A stretch of 64,000 bases of DNA from SG8-41 sp963802355 (GTDB taxonomy: Bacteria; Pseudomonadota; Gammaproteobacteria; Burkholderiales; SG8-41). The translations under genes were made by a program, and so were the position numbers. Under the pieces are notes generated by a model. It was not told the origin of the DNA and searched no databases. It saw only the letters and a list, made by a program, of their open reading frames with translations. Location of the stretch: NCBI GenBank assembly GCA_963802355.1, contig CAWDIV010000005.1:62001-126000 (forward strand), given 5' to 3'. The stretch's first letter is position 1. Each line of letters begins with the position of its first letter. Positions 24,734 through 33,625 of this stretch are shown piece by piece.

Positions 24734-26333
24734 AGACGATGATGATGGTGCCGCGATCGAAATCGAAGCCTTTTTCGATAAGATTGAGCAGCTTCGCGAC
24801 CTGCTTGCGGTCCGAATACACCTCCACGAAACGCCCGCTCTGGAACCACCCGGAGGGAAGGACCACGGATGCCGGAGCGCTGGGCGCTGGCACTTCCGGC
24901 AGCAACACCGCGCGCTCGTGGCGGCCCCCGCCCACTGGATTGAAGTTGGAGGGGCACACCGAAACTGCCTGGGGCGTCCCCGGAAACATCCGTACGCCGC
25001 AATAAAGCACACCGTCCTCCTCGATTCTCAACCATTGCGCCATACCGAGGTGAAAATGCCGCCCGTTACCGCGGCGCACCGCAATCAACTGGTTGTGGCT
25101 GACGCGCACCTTGCCGGCCGGTTCCCGTTGTATGCACATGAAGCCCGAGGCGCTCTGGTTGACGATCTGCCACTGCTCGAGCTCGGGATCCTCTTCCTGT
25201 GCGGGCTTCTGCTGGCTGACGCGCGGAATGTAGCCATAGGTGTCCAGATCCTGTTTATCGCGCGAAGTGAGCTCGGTGGCCGTACTGCTGCTTGCCGCGC
25301 TCAACTGGACGTGAGCGCAGGACAGTCCGAAGCATACCTCTACGGATTCCTCGTGCTGGGAGCGCTCCTCGCCGCGCGCGGTTCCGGCGCGGCACCATTG
25401 CACGTAGAGCAGCATCAACAGGTTCTCGCAGCCAGGCTGCCGCGCGTCCTCTCCCAGTCCAAGCTGGGCCGGCGTCTGGCCCTGCTTCAGGAGATTGATC
25501 GCCTGACGCAGCGTCTTGGAGAGTTGTTCCAGCTCGAGATAGCGCGGGTTCGCCTCTGCCCGCAGCTCGGCCGCGAAGAACGGTCCACGCGCCCCATTGA
25601 GATCGGTGGCGAGCAACGGAATGGCGCTCGCCGGCGGTTGTTGTACTGCAAGCCCGACCAGCGTCGCCCACCGCTCGAGCCAGCGCTGCACAAACCCCAT
25701 CTGCCGCAGCGACAACGAAAACGGATTCGCAAGGTGCGCGAGCAACACCTGCACGTAGACTTCGGCGCAACTCGAGTCGGGCTCGCGTTTCCCGAAACTG
25801 TCCTGCACGCGGATTCGCGCGAAGCCGTGCTGTTCGGCAAAGGAATAAAGCTCGTGCAACGACCGCCACATCACGCCTGGCGGCTGCCGGTAGCTGCGAT
25901 AGTAGTCACCCATCGTGTCACCGAGCAGGCGCAGGCAGCGCATCGTCAGGAGCGCCGCATGCGGGGCGATGGCGAGTTCGCCTTCGCGATAAGCCTTGAG
26001 GCACTGCTGATAGTTATGGCTCACTTCCTGCCACAAGGCAATCACGTTCGTCCACACCGTCATCTCGCCGGGATCGAGCGGCAGGCCCTTGCCGGCGTAA
26101 CGCTTGGATGATTCACTTTGGACGAAGTGCACCGCCTCCCTGAGTGCTTCGAGAATCTTCAGCCGCTCAACGGGCGGCAATGCTGCCGTGCCGAGGCTCG
26201 CGAGTTGACTCGTGAGCACCTGCTGCGTGAGTTGCACATTGGTGAGCGTCAGCTGCTCGATCCACTGCCTGCAGCTCATGCTGTCGGCGAACTGCAATGG
26301 AACGTGCGGCGACGCAAGCGGTTGTAGGCTCAT
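24732..26333 (-). CDS. Large PilZ-like protein, paralogue A
   Basis: 533 residues with a GGGAG ribosome binding site. The N-terminal ~320 residues are alpha-helical without a recognised domain. The C-terminal ~170 residues resemble a PilZ c-di-GMP module: the NxSxxG motif is NQSASG, in WQIVNQSASGFMCIQREP, followed by a conserved strand (HFHLGMAQWLRIEEDGVLYC). The upstream RxxxR element is degenerate. It is the same length and segment order as the protein at 28334-29935. A role as a c-di-GMP receptor is inference only. Confidence 0.65.
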   Translation of the reverse strand: MSLQPLASPHVPLQFADSMSCRQWIEQLTLTNVQLTQQVLTSQLASLGTAALPPVERLKILEALREAVHFVQSESSKRYAGKGLPLDPGEMTVWTNVIALWQEVSHNYQQCLKAYREGELAIAPHAALLTMRCLRLLGDTMGDYYRSYRQPPGVMWRSLHELYSFAEQHGFARIRVQDSFGKREPDSSCAEVYVQVLLAHLANPFSLSLRQMGFVQRWLERWATLVGLAVQQPPASAIPLLATDLNGARGPFFAAELRAEANPRYLELEQLSKTLRQAINLLKQGQTPAQLGLGEDARQPGCENLLMLLYVQWCRAGTARGEERSQHEESVEVCFGLSCAHVQLSAASSSTATELTSRDKQDLDTYGYIPRVSQQKPAQEEDPELEQWQIVNQSASGFMCIQREPAGKVRVSHNQLIAVRRGNGRHFHLGMAQWLRIEEDGVLYCGVRMFPGTPQAVSVCPSNFNPVGGGRHERAVLLPEVPAPSAPASVVLPSGWFQSGRFVEVYSDRKQVAKLLNLIEKGFDFDRGTIIIV

Positions 26334-26651
26334 CTCGAGGCTCCCTCGGAGTCGTGCGCGGGCCTGCGTGATTCCCCTGGAGACGATGGCGCCGGCCCGG
26401 CGCGATCGTTACCGTAACGGTGCTGCCTTCTGGGAGGCATTCTGGTTATCGGCCGATTGCGCACCGCCCCGATAGGCAGGGTACTCAATCACCGTGACAG
26501 GGTATATGAACTAATACACCATGTCCTCAAAAGATTACGCCAACTGCTGGAAATAATGCACGAATTTCAAATGTCATCCGAGAGGCCGCAGCAAAATAAT
26601 ACGGTCACTGATCGGTTGCAGCGAGCATGAGGAGCGTATCCCCTCATTTTG
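26334..26651. other. 318-bp gap with a palindromic repeat and no gene
   Basis: The right-hand part holds copy 2 of the GGCCGTATCAAAAT repeat. The remainder (26334-26580) must contain the promoter of the 533-residue minus-strand gene. I see no open frame with family features. Confidence 0.6.
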
Positions 26652-26656
26652 TTACT
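26581..26656. repeat. Interspersed palindromic repeat, copy 2 (degenerate)
   Basis: AGAGGCCGCAGCAAAATAAT, then ACGGTCACTGATCGG, GAGCATGAGGAG and CCCCTCATTTTGTTACTTAC match the copy at 21342-21433 with losses in the first hairpin. The end overlaps the last codons of the HIT gene. Confidence 0.65.
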
Positions 26657-27068
26657 TACCCGAAGTGGCCAGCCGCGCGGCAATCATTTCCGCAAGGCCG
26701 GCGATCGGTCGCCGGACTGCGGCTACTGGGGGCCGCAAGGGCGCAGACCAGACCGCATTGGGGAAATGCGGGTCATCGCGGAAGCGCGGTATGACGTGCC
26801 AGTGCAGATGCGGCGTCATATTGCCCAGGCTTGCAAGGTTGATCTTCTGCGGCTGCACCAATTCCCGGATCGTCGCTTCAACCGCGAGCACGACGTGCAG
26901 CAAATGCGCGCGCTCGCCCGCTGACAGATCGGTCATTTCCTTGACGTGGGCGTTCCAGATCACCCGGCAAAATCCCGGATACCCCGCTTCGTCCACAGCC
27001 ACAACGCGACAGCGTTCGTCGCGCCAAAGTACGTCGCCGCCGGCTTGTTCACACAGCTCGCATTTCAT
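26652..27068 (-). CDS. HIT family protein
   Basis: 138 residues from ATG at 27068. The N-terminal CELCEQAGGD pair of cysteines may bind zinc. The histidine-triad motif is PHLHWHVIPRF. The NAHVKEMTDLSAGERAHLLH helix is typical. HIT proteins hydrolyse nucleotide-linked phosphoramidates or dinucleoside polyphosphates in the cytoplasm. Alternative start at 27077. Confidence 0.9.
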   Translation of the reverse strand: MKCELCEQAGGDVLWRDERCRVVAVDEAGYPGFCRVIWNAHVKEMTDLSAGERAHLLHVVLAVEATIRELVQPQKINLASLGNMTPHLHWHVIPRFRDDPHFPNAVWSAPLRPPVAAVRRPIAGLAEMIAARLATSGK

Positions 27069-27091
27069 GGCACACAAATTATGCTCGAAAA

Positions 27092-27186
27092 GGCGTGAGC
27101 CGTGACCGTGGTCTATTTCTATTGATCGATACGCCCTTTATGGATACGAGCCTTCAGATCGCGTTCACGGTTCACGGATTACGCTC
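27092..27186. repeat. Paired inverted heptamer arrays, GTGAGCC/GTGAACG type
   Basis: Left arm GCGTGAGCCGTGACCGTGGT; right arm GCGTTCACGGTTCACGGATT with ACGCTC. The spacer contains TCTATTTCTATTGATCGATA. Between the HIT gene and the M14-like peptidase gene. Confidence 0.75.
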
Positions 27187-28258
27187 TTTGCTCTTGGTGA
27201 AACGTCCAATCGCATACCGAGCGCAACAGACGCGTACCGTCTTCGACCACACGGCGGCGCCAGGCGGGCGACGCGGGGCACAGCGCCTCGAGTAGCGCGC
27301 GTTTCGACGCATGATCGAGCCCTGCCCGCCCGTAATGGTGCCCGCGATTCTCTTCGCGCAGGGCGTGCAATACCTTGAAGGACGGGTACGTGCCGAACTC
27401 CTGGGCCACGAAATCGACGCGCGCGGCGGGTAGCACTTGGGGAAGCGAGCCGCCCATCGTGCCGCGAGAGACATAGACGGCTTCGCCTTGCGCGGGATCG
27501 ACCAGCGCGCTCTTCAGTGCTCGTGCAAGTGTTGCAGCCGGCGTTACCCCTACACCGGGTTCCAGAATCAGCATCGATTCACCACGCCGACCGAGCCCGG
27601 TATGGATGTCAAGACCAAAAACATACTCCGCGCGACCGCAGCGGCGCCGTAGCCACTCGAGGTAGCGCTGGGGACCCGGCTCCAGTTCCGTGCCGCCATA
27701 GAAAAGACCTCGCGGATGCGTGTACTGGCCTCCTGCCACTGCCTGCTTCAGCGCACGAACGCCGTGCCGCAACACGAGCGCCGCAGCTGCGAGAGGATAC
27801 CAGTCGAAACCAGGCGGTGATTGGGGGTTGAGTATGCCGTCGAGCCGCTCGTACAGTCCCGCGACCTCCGACTGCGTTTGTCCGTGGGGGCCGAAGTTGC
27901 GGTTGAGATCGACGTTATGCTCGTTTACGCGTCTCAACCACGCCATGCCGTAGGGGTTCAACACATGCGCGAGCACGAGCGCGCAGCCCGCAGGCGGCTG
28001 CCGCGGGGCGGCAAGGGCCGCGAGCTGAATCGCCGAGCCCGCGTACGCTTCCACTCCGTGCATGCCAGTCGTTTGGAGCACGAGGCGGCTGGCATTGTCC
28101 GCACCGAGCGCGGCGACGTCTATGGAAAGCGGCTCGCCATGCGGTCCGCGTGCATCGAGTTCCAGCGCGTCGAGCCTCGCGCCGGCCGCGCGTGCCGCAT
28201 GCCGGAAGCGATCCCGCGCCGTGACATAGTCCGGCGAAAAAAAAGTCTCTAGTTCCAA
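27179..28258 (-). CDS. DUF2817/M14-like zinc carboxypeptidase
   Basis: 359 residues from TTG at 28258; no ATG or GTG start is available nearby. The metal ligands expected for M14 enzymes are visible: GMHGVEAYAGS (HxxE), then RVNEHNVDLNRNF with the substrate-binding Asn/Arg, and the later ligand FGLDIHTGLG. A late acidic segment VDFVAQEFGTYPS could hold the general base. DUF2817 proteins are predicted peptidases of unknown substrate. The start codon abuts an AAACTTC-type heptamer array and an eight-T run, so the N-terminus is uncertain. Confidence 0.82.
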   Translation of the reverse strand: MELETFFSPDYVTARDRFRHAARAAGARLDALELDARGPHGEPLSIDVAALGADNASRLVLQTTGMHGVEAYAGSAIQLAALAAPRQPPAGCALVLAHVLNPYGMAWLRRVNEHNVDLNRNFGPHGQTQSEVAGLYERLDGILNPQSPPGFDWYPLAAAALVLRHGVRALKQAVAGGQYTHPRGLFYGGTELEPGPQRYLEWLRRRCGRAEYVFGLDIHTGLGRRGESMLILEPGVGVTPAATLARALKSALVDPAQGEAVYVSRGTMGGSLPQVLPAARVDFVAQEFGTYPSFKVLHALREENRGHHYGRAGLDHASKRALLEALCPASPAWRRRVVEDGTRLLRSVCDWTFHQEQRA

Positions 28259-28347
28259 GTCTGAGGTTTGAAGTTTGATTGTGGACGGTGCGGCGGCTCG
28301 TACGTTGCGTCGCGAACGTCAAACTTTCAACTTTCAGGCGGCTGTGA
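28254..28347. repeat. Paired inverted heptamer arrays, GAAGTTT/CAAACTT type
   Basis: Left arm AAGTCTGAGGTTTGAAGTTT; right arm GTCAAACTTTCAACTTTCAG. The spacer is GC-rich with GGCGGCTCGTACGTTGCG. The right arm read on the minus strand supplies the stop codon of the 533-residue gene at 28334. Confidence 0.8.
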
Positions 28348-29935
28348 AGGTCGCACGCTCGAAATTCGAGCCTTTGTCGAGCAATGCATGGAGCGTGATC
28401 CTCTGCGTCTTCCCTGGGTGCAGGTGGAGGCGGCGGTTCGCCGCGTACCAACCGGGCATGAGCAGCACGCTCGCGGGCAACTTGCGCGCCACATCTTCGG
28501 GAACGAGCACCGCGCGCTCATATTTTCCGGCATCGGGCCCGGGTGCATCGACCATGCGCGCCGCGACCGCCTGCGGCGTTCCGGTGATTAGGCGCAACCC
28601 GATCCAGATCGCGCCCGCCTCGTCCACGATCAAGCGCTGGACAGTGCCGAGATACATGTTCTTGTTGGTGGGGTTGCGTAACCCGAGCAGCTGATTGTAG
28701 CCGACGTGGGTCGCCGTGTTCGGATCGTGGCACATGCCGAGAAATCCGGACGCGCTCTTGTTGACGACGACCCAGGTCTCGATCGTTCCGCTGCGCTGGG
28801 AGACGAGAACGCGGTCGCTGCCCTCGGGGATCAGGTTCATCTTGTCCATGCTGTGCTGCTCGAGCGTGGCGATTTCCGCGCCCGGCTGCTGGAACGGTTG
28901 TCCGGCAATCTGATAATGAATCGCCGGGAGATTGGGCGCAATCGTGACAATGATCCCGCCCGTGCTGCGCTCGTCTACGCGGCCCGTGCCGGCGGCGCAC
29001 CACTGGATGTGAAGCAGCATCAAGAGCTTCTCGGACGCCTCGGGCGATAGCGGATCCAGCTCGAGCTGGGCCGGCATCTCACCTCGCTTGATCGCTCCCG
29101 CGGCCTGCCGCACGGCTTTGCTCAGGTTCTCCAGGTTCAAATGACGCACGCCGGCCGAAGGCAGATCCCGGGCGAGTCCGGCACCCCTGTCTGATGCAAG
29201 ATCGACGGCAATTGCCGGTATCGCGCTGGCCGCGAGCGGAACCGGCGAGAGGTTCACCATGGTCTCCCACTGTTCGAGCCAGCGCTCGACGAGAGCCATC
29301 TGCTGCACGTCCAAAGCGTCGGGCTGGCAGAGTTGCATGAGCAGCGCGTGGATGTAGGTGCCGGTGCAGCTCGTCGCGGCGACCACGGGCCTCGTTGGAT
29401 CGTTGATCGGTACCGTCTCGGCCCCGGCGTCTTCCGCAAAGACGTAAAGCCGGTGCAGTTGCTTCCAAAGCCCGGCGGGAACGGTGCGGTAGCTACGGTT
29501 GTAGTCCGCCATGGCCAGGCTGGTATAGCGCAGGGCGCGCTGGCAGATGAGCGCCGCATTCGCGGCGATCTCCGGCGACGTGCTCGCCATCGCATCGATG
29601 AGCGAGTCATAACCCGCGGCCATGGAGAGCGATAGCGCGACCACGCTCTCCCAGACCGCACGCTCGTCGTCATCCAGAGGCACCGGCCTGCCTAGGTAGC
29701 ATCGCGCCTGTTCCGCTTGCATGCGGACGACGGTGTCACCCATGAGCTCGAGCAATTCGAGTTTGACCGACGCCGGCAGATCTGCATCGGGCATCCGGCT
29801 CGCTTGCTGGGCGAGCGCCGCATGGCATTGCGCGACGTTCCCGAGCGGCAGCCGCGCCAGCCACGCCTTGTAACTCGCAGCATCGGAAAACTCGAGTTGG
29901 TCCTTTATGCCGGTGGTACCGGATTGTGCTGGCAC
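28334..29935 (-). CDS. Large PilZ-like protein, paralogue B
   Basis: 533 residues from GTG at 29935 with AAAGGA upstream. Same layout as the protein at 24732-26333: helical N-terminal ~330 residues (with MADYNRSYRTVPAGLWKQLH, parallel to MGDYYRSYRQPPGVMWRSLH in the paralogue), then a PilZ-like C-terminal domain. That domain has RVLVSQR as a possible RxxxR element and NKSASG for NxSxxG, in WVVVNKSASGFLGMCHDP. Function unknown. A HIT protein and a peptidase gene separate the two paralogues. Confidence 0.65.
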   Translation of the reverse strand: MPAQSGTTGIKDQLEFSDAASYKAWLARLPLGNVAQCHAALAQQASRMPDADLPASVKLELLELMGDTVVRMQAEQARCYLGRPVPLDDDERAVWESVVALSLSMAAGYDSLIDAMASTSPEIAANAALICQRALRYTSLAMADYNRSYRTVPAGLWKQLHRLYVFAEDAGAETVPINDPTRPVVAATSCTGTYIHALLMQLCQPDALDVQQMALVERWLEQWETMVNLSPVPLAASAIPAIAVDLASDRGAGLARDLPSAGVRHLNLENLSKAVRQAAGAIKRGEMPAQLELDPLSPEASEKLLMLLHIQWCAAGTGRVDERSTGGIIVTIAPNLPAIHYQIAGQPFQQPGAEIATLEQHSMDKMNLIPEGSDRVLVSQRSGTIETWVVVNKSASGFLGMCHDPNTATHVGYNQLLGLRNPTNKNMYLGTVQRLIVDEAGAIWIGLRLITGTPQAVAARMVDAPGPDAGKYERAVLVPEDVARKLPASVLLMPGWYAANRRLHLHPGKTQRITLHALLDKGSNFERATFTAA

Positions 29936-30105
29936 GTGATTCCTTTGCGGCGATTATCGCAAGAAACTGCCCGCGGATGGGCTACAGAAATGACGGGGCG
30001 TTATCGCAGCGTAGTGGTGTACGATTGAATGGCGGCGCGAGGCGGATAGTTTGGTCTGCGCGCTCCATTCCTTTTTGACGGTGAAGGCACTCAAAGGAGT
30101 TCTCA

Positions 30106-30966
30106 TTGGGTCCCGCTTACTTGGTGGAAAACGGATTCATTGCCGTGAAACGGGCCAGGCACGGCATATTCGCATTCAATCGCAACGACCGGTTTATCGG
30201 CCGATCCCTTGATCTTTATGGTGAATGGTGCGAATTGGAGCTGGACTTGCTGCGCGGGTTCATCAGGCCGGGCGATACCGTCGTGGATGTGGGCGCGAAC
30301 ATTGGCACCCATGCCGTCGCCTTTGCCGGGATGGTCGGCAAGACCGGAACCGTCCTTGCATTCGAGCCGCAACGGCTGTCGTTTCAGCTCCTCTGCGGCA
30401 ATGTCGCGCTCAACTGCCTGACGAACGTTCATTGCGCGCAGAAGGCGGCCGGCAGCTCCAACGGTCGCGCCAGGATCCCGGTGCTACCGCCAGAGGAAAC
30501 TCGGAATTTTGGGGCGGTGCCGGTCGGCGGCGTGGGGGAAGAGGTGGAGCTCGCCACCATCGACTCGCTCGGCTTGGGCTCGTGCCGTTTGATGAAGATC
30601 GACGTCGAGGGAATGGAACCGGAGGTAATCGAGGGCGCGCGCGCGACGATCGCGACCCATCGACCGGTTCTCTTCGTGGAGAACAACTCGCTCGTCAAGG
30701 CGTCCCGCACGATCGCCGCGGTACTGGATGCCGGATATCGCGCGTGGTGGCATCTCGCGCTTTACTACAACCCGGACAATTTTTTCGGCAACCACGACAA
30801 TGTGTTTGCCCGCTATCAGCCGGAAGCGAATCTGTTGTGCTTGCCGGCCGGGGTCGATCCCGGCGTGCCGATTCTAATCGAGTCCACCGGGGTCGACGAT
30901 AACTGGAAAAAGGCCTTGCTACGCGGTATCGCAGCGGGCAATCCCCGCTTTTCTCCTGCGTCCTAG
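30106..30966 (+). CDS. FkbM family methyltransferase
   Basis: 286 residues from TTG at 30106, with AAAGGAG upstream. SAM motif I is TVVDVGANIGTHAVAF, then the acidic loop VLAFEPQRLSF; the FkbM hallmark LMKIDVEGMEPEVIEGA follows. The family O-methylates sugars or glycolipids, often in surface glycan loci, which fits the glycosyltransferases downstream. It overlaps the convergent YqaA-type gene by four bases. Confidence 0.9.
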   Translation: MGPAYLVENGFIAVKRARHGIFAFNRNDRFIGRSLDLYGEWCELELDLLRGFIRPGDTVVDVGANIGTHAVAFAGMVGKTGTVLAFEPQRLSFQLLCGNVALNCLTNVHCAQKAAGSSNGRARIPVLPPEETRNFGAVPVGGVGEEVELATIDSLGLGSCRLMKIDVEGMEPEVIEGARATIATHRPVLFVENNSLVKASRTIAAVLDAGYRAWWHLALYYNPDNFFGNHDNVFARYQPEANLLCLPAGVDPGVPILIESTGVDDNWKKALLRGIAAGNPRFSPAS

Positions 30967-31358
30967 ACGGCGGCTGCGGCGATCACGAGGTAGCGGGCGA
31001 GCTTGCCGATTGCCATGAAAGCTCCGGCCGCCCATGCATTGACCCTCATCCATCCCGCTGCAACGCACAGCGGATCGCCGATCACCGGCACCCACGAAAA
31101 GAGCAATAGCGGGCTGCCGTATTTCCGCATTGCCGCCAGCCCCTTCAGCGGCTTGCCCCGAGGGATCACGCGCCCGATCAGATAGGAGGACATGCCGCCC
31201 AAGGTGTTGCCGATGGTGGCTACCGCGAGCGCCGTCCAATACTGTCCGGGATGGAGCTTGAGCACTGCGAACAGCACCATCTCGGAGCCGCCCGGCAGGA
31301 GCGTCGCGGCGAGAAAGCTCGAAGCAAACAATGCCCACAGGCTCGCGTCATCAGTCAT
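30963..31358 (-). CDS. YqaA/DedA-like small membrane protein
   Basis: 131 residues from ATG at 31358 (MTDDASLWALFASSFLAATL); the longer frame upstream adds a non-hydrophobic stretch. It has the VTT/SNARE-assoc type segment LPGGSEMVLFAVL, the glycine-rich ATIGNTLGGMSSYLIGR and SWVPVIGDPLCVAAGWMRV. YqaA-type proteins are short DedA relatives in the inner membrane of unknown transport role. Confidence 0.88.
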   Translation of the reverse strand: MTDDASLWALFASSFLAATLLPGGSEMVLFAVLKLHPGQYWTALAVATIGNTLGGMSSYLIGRVIPRGKPLKGLAAMRKYGSPLLLFSWVPVIGDPLCVAAGWMRVNAWAAGAFMAIGKLARYLVIAAAAV

Positions 31359-31611
31359 GGCAGCCTGTCGGACTTGGTCCCATGAACGGTCGGTGTGAAT
31401 GCACGGGTAGTCGCTCCTGGACACTGCCGCGCCGACAGGCTGAAATGGGGACAAGCTGCCAGGCGATGGTAGCGGGGTCGCATTTCGTTATACAGCCATT
31501 CGCCTGAGGGATCGAGCGTGTCAACCACTTTGAGAACGCTCGATAGATCACCGAGGGCGCGCGATCTCTTCTAGAATTGGCGCAGGATTGCATACGCACA
31601 AGGAGAACACG

Positions 31612-32601
31612 ATGCACAGACGTAGACTGGGTAAAAGCGACCTCGAAGTCTCGGCGCTCGGGCTGGGTTGCATGGGCATGTCGATCAGCTATGGCGAGCC
31701 CAACGACGAGGAGTCGATCGCGACCATCCACCGCGCGGTCGACCTCGGGGTGAACCTCATCGTGACTTCGGATGCCTATGGCAACGGCGTCAACGAAGAG
31801 CTGGTCGGAAAAGCCGCGAAGGGAAGGCGGAACAAGGTGCTGATCGGCACCAAGTTCGGCAATCTCGCGCTCGCGGGCGGTGCGGCGCCGGCGCTCTCCG
31901 GCGGGCATCCCGATTACGTTGCGCAGGCCTGCGACAAAAGCTTGAAGCGCCTGGGCGTGGACGTGATCGATGTCTACGGCATGCACCGCATGGACAAGAG
32001 CGTGCCGATCGAAGAGACGGTCGGGGCGATGAAACGGCTCATCGAGCAGGGTAAGGTGCGCTATCTCCAGCTCTCGGAGGCCGGCGCGCAGACGATACGG
32101 CGCGCGCACAAGGTGCACCCCATCGCCTGCATCGAAACCGAGTATTCGCTGTGGAGCCGCGACGTGGAGAAGGAAATCCTGCCCGCCTGCCGCGAGCTCG
32201 GCATCGGCTACACGGCGTACGCCCCGCTCGGCCGCGGCTTTCTCACCGGCGCGATCAAGACGCTCGATGCGCTTACGCCCAAGGACCGGCGGCGCGAGCA
32301 CCCGCGCTTCGGCGCGGACAATCTGAAAAAGAACGTCGAGCTGCTCGCGCCCCTGGAGCGGATCGCGGCCGCCAGGAAACGCACGCCGGCGCAGATCGCG
32401 CTCGCCTGGCTGCTCGCGCAGGGCGAGGACGTCGTGCCGATTCCGGGGACCAAGCGCAGGAGCTACCTCGAGGAGAACTGCGCCGCGGCGGAGATCAAGC
32501 TCTCCGAGGACGAGGTCACGACGCTCGGCAAGGCGTTTCCGCCCAACGCTACCGCCGGCACGCGTTACCCCGAAAAGCAGCTCGCGGGCCTGGGGATCTG
32601 A
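31612..32601 (+). CDS. Aldo/keto reductase with an altered catalytic Asp position
   Basis: 329 residues from ATG at 31612 with AAGGAG upstream. TIM-barrel AKR blocks are LGLGCMGMSISYG, then NLIVTSDAYGNGVNEELVG, IGTKFGN, VYGMHRMDKSVPIEETVGAM, IETEYSLWSRDVE and FLTGAIKTLDAL. The catalytic Tyr (Y56), Lys and His are present. At the position of the first Asp of the usual DTAxxYG motif this protein has V51, with D54 three residues later. AKR enzymes reduce aldehydes or ketones with NADPH; activity here may be reduced. Confidence 0.88.
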   Translation: MHRRRLGKSDLEVSALGLGCMGMSISYGEPNDEESIATIHRAVDLGVNLIVTSDAYGNGVNEELVGKAAKGRRNKVLIGTKFGNLALAGGAAPALSGGHPDYVAQACDKSLKRLGVDVIDVYGMHRMDKSVPIEETVGAMKRLIEQGKVRYLQLSEAGAQTIRRAHKVHPIACIETEYSLWSRDVEKEILPACRELGIGYTAYAPLGRGFLTGAIKTLDALTPKDRRREHPRFGADNLKKNVELLAPLERIAAARKRTPAQIALAWLLAQGEDVVPIPGTKRRSYLEENCAAAEIKLSEDEVTTLGKAFPPNATAGTRYPEKQLAGLGI

Positions 32602-32629
32602 GTCCTGTCCGCGCCGGCGCGCTCAAGGA

Positions 32630-33304
32630 ATGCCACTCGATATCGCGATCGCGTTTTTGTACGCCGGGCGCATTCCACGGGAACTCGCTCAGATCATGGT
32701 GGCTTCCGTCAAGCAGGCGATGCCGCACGCGAAGGTCGTGCAGCTGACGGATAACAATACCAAGCCGATCCTGGGGGTGGACGAAGTAATCCGCAAGTAC
32801 TGGGACGGGCAGCGTCTGATGCCGTACCGCTTTCTGCACATGAAGGAGTTTCCCGAGCCCAATGCCTTGTTCCTCGATTACGACGTGGTGGTGCTGAAGG
32901 ATTTCTCCCACCTGTTCGAGGATGATTTCGACGTCGGGCTCACGTACCGCGACGAAACCGATCCCAGCCTGCGCCTGTCTCCGTTGGTCCAGGAAACCAT
33001 GCCTTACAATACCGGCGTGATGCTGTCCAAGCTCTCGGGACGTGGCTTCTGGGAGGAGGCGTACGAGATTTGCCTGGGCATGCCCGATCAAAGCCAGGGC
33101 TGGTGGGGCGACCAGCTCGCGATCAAGAAGCTGGCCGACCGCACGACGCTCAAGCTGAAGAAGTACCCCTGCGCGCTGTTCAATTACTCGCCCGCGCACT
33201 GGGAAGAAGATCTGAGCGAGAAATTCGTGATCCACTACAAGGGGAAGAACAGGAAAGTGTGGATGCTCGACCAATGGGGGCACCTGCTGCCAAAGCGCAA
33301 GTAG
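32630..33304 (+). CDS. GT8-like nucleotide-sugar transferase
   Basis: 224 residues. It has the DxD-type metal motif in ALFLDYDVVVLKDFS, the NTGVMLSKLSGRGFW segment, WWGDQLAIKKL and the late FVIHYKGKNRKVW, matching the order in GT8/GT-A fold transferases (DxD, N-x-G, DQ, HxxGxxK-like). Donor and acceptor are unknown. It follows the reductase gene after 28 bp and lies in a surface-glycan-like neighbourhood. Confidence 0.72.
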   Translation: MPLDIAIAFLYAGRIPRELAQIMVASVKQAMPHAKVVQLTDNNTKPILGVDEVIRKYWDGQRLMPYRFLHMKEFPEPNALFLDYDVVVLKDFSHLFEDDFDVGLTYRDETDPSLRLSPLVQETMPYNTGVMLSKLSGRGFWEEAYEICLGMPDQSQGWWGDQLAIKKLADRTTLKLKKYPCALFNYSPAHWEEDLSEKFVIHYKGKNRKVWMLDQWGHLLPKRK

Positions 33305-33334
33305 TTGCCATGGGTACGAAGAGTCGCTAAGCCC

Positions 33335-33625
33335 TTAGAGGTTTTCTTCAGCCGCCGATTGACCGAGAAGGTCGAAGAACTCGCGCGGCGTCACGATATG
33401 GATACCCTGGTGGGCCTTGAGCGCCAGAAGGCCATGCTGTTCCAGGAACTGGAGCGCATGACGGCGGGCAAAACGGCGTATCTGTTCCAGCCGCTCGACC
33501 GGAACGAGGGCAGCCAGGGGCTTGCCCTTGCGCTCGATGATGAACTCGTCGTGCCGGAGGGCGACACGGTTCAGCATGTCGCCGATACGCTGCCGGAGGT
33601 CAATGGTGGACACTCTTTCGGCCAT
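33335..33625 (-). CDS. Phd/YefM-type antitoxin, orphan
   Basis: 96 residues: VSTIDLRQRIGDMLNRVALR, then FIIERKGKPLAALVPVERLE, the Phd/YefM DNA-binding fold. The C-terminal tail, about 50 residues, would bind a toxin. No toxin frame flanks it: downstream is the convergent GT8-like gene, upstream the TPR protein gene whose last 26 bases overlap this start. It may be an orphan repressor or a remnant of a toxin-antitoxin pair. Confidence 0.82.
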   Translation of the reverse strand: MAERVSTIDLRQRIGDMLNRVALRHDEFIIERKGKPLAALVPVERLEQIRRFARRHALQFLEQHGLLALKAHQGIHIVTPREFFDLLGQSAAEENL

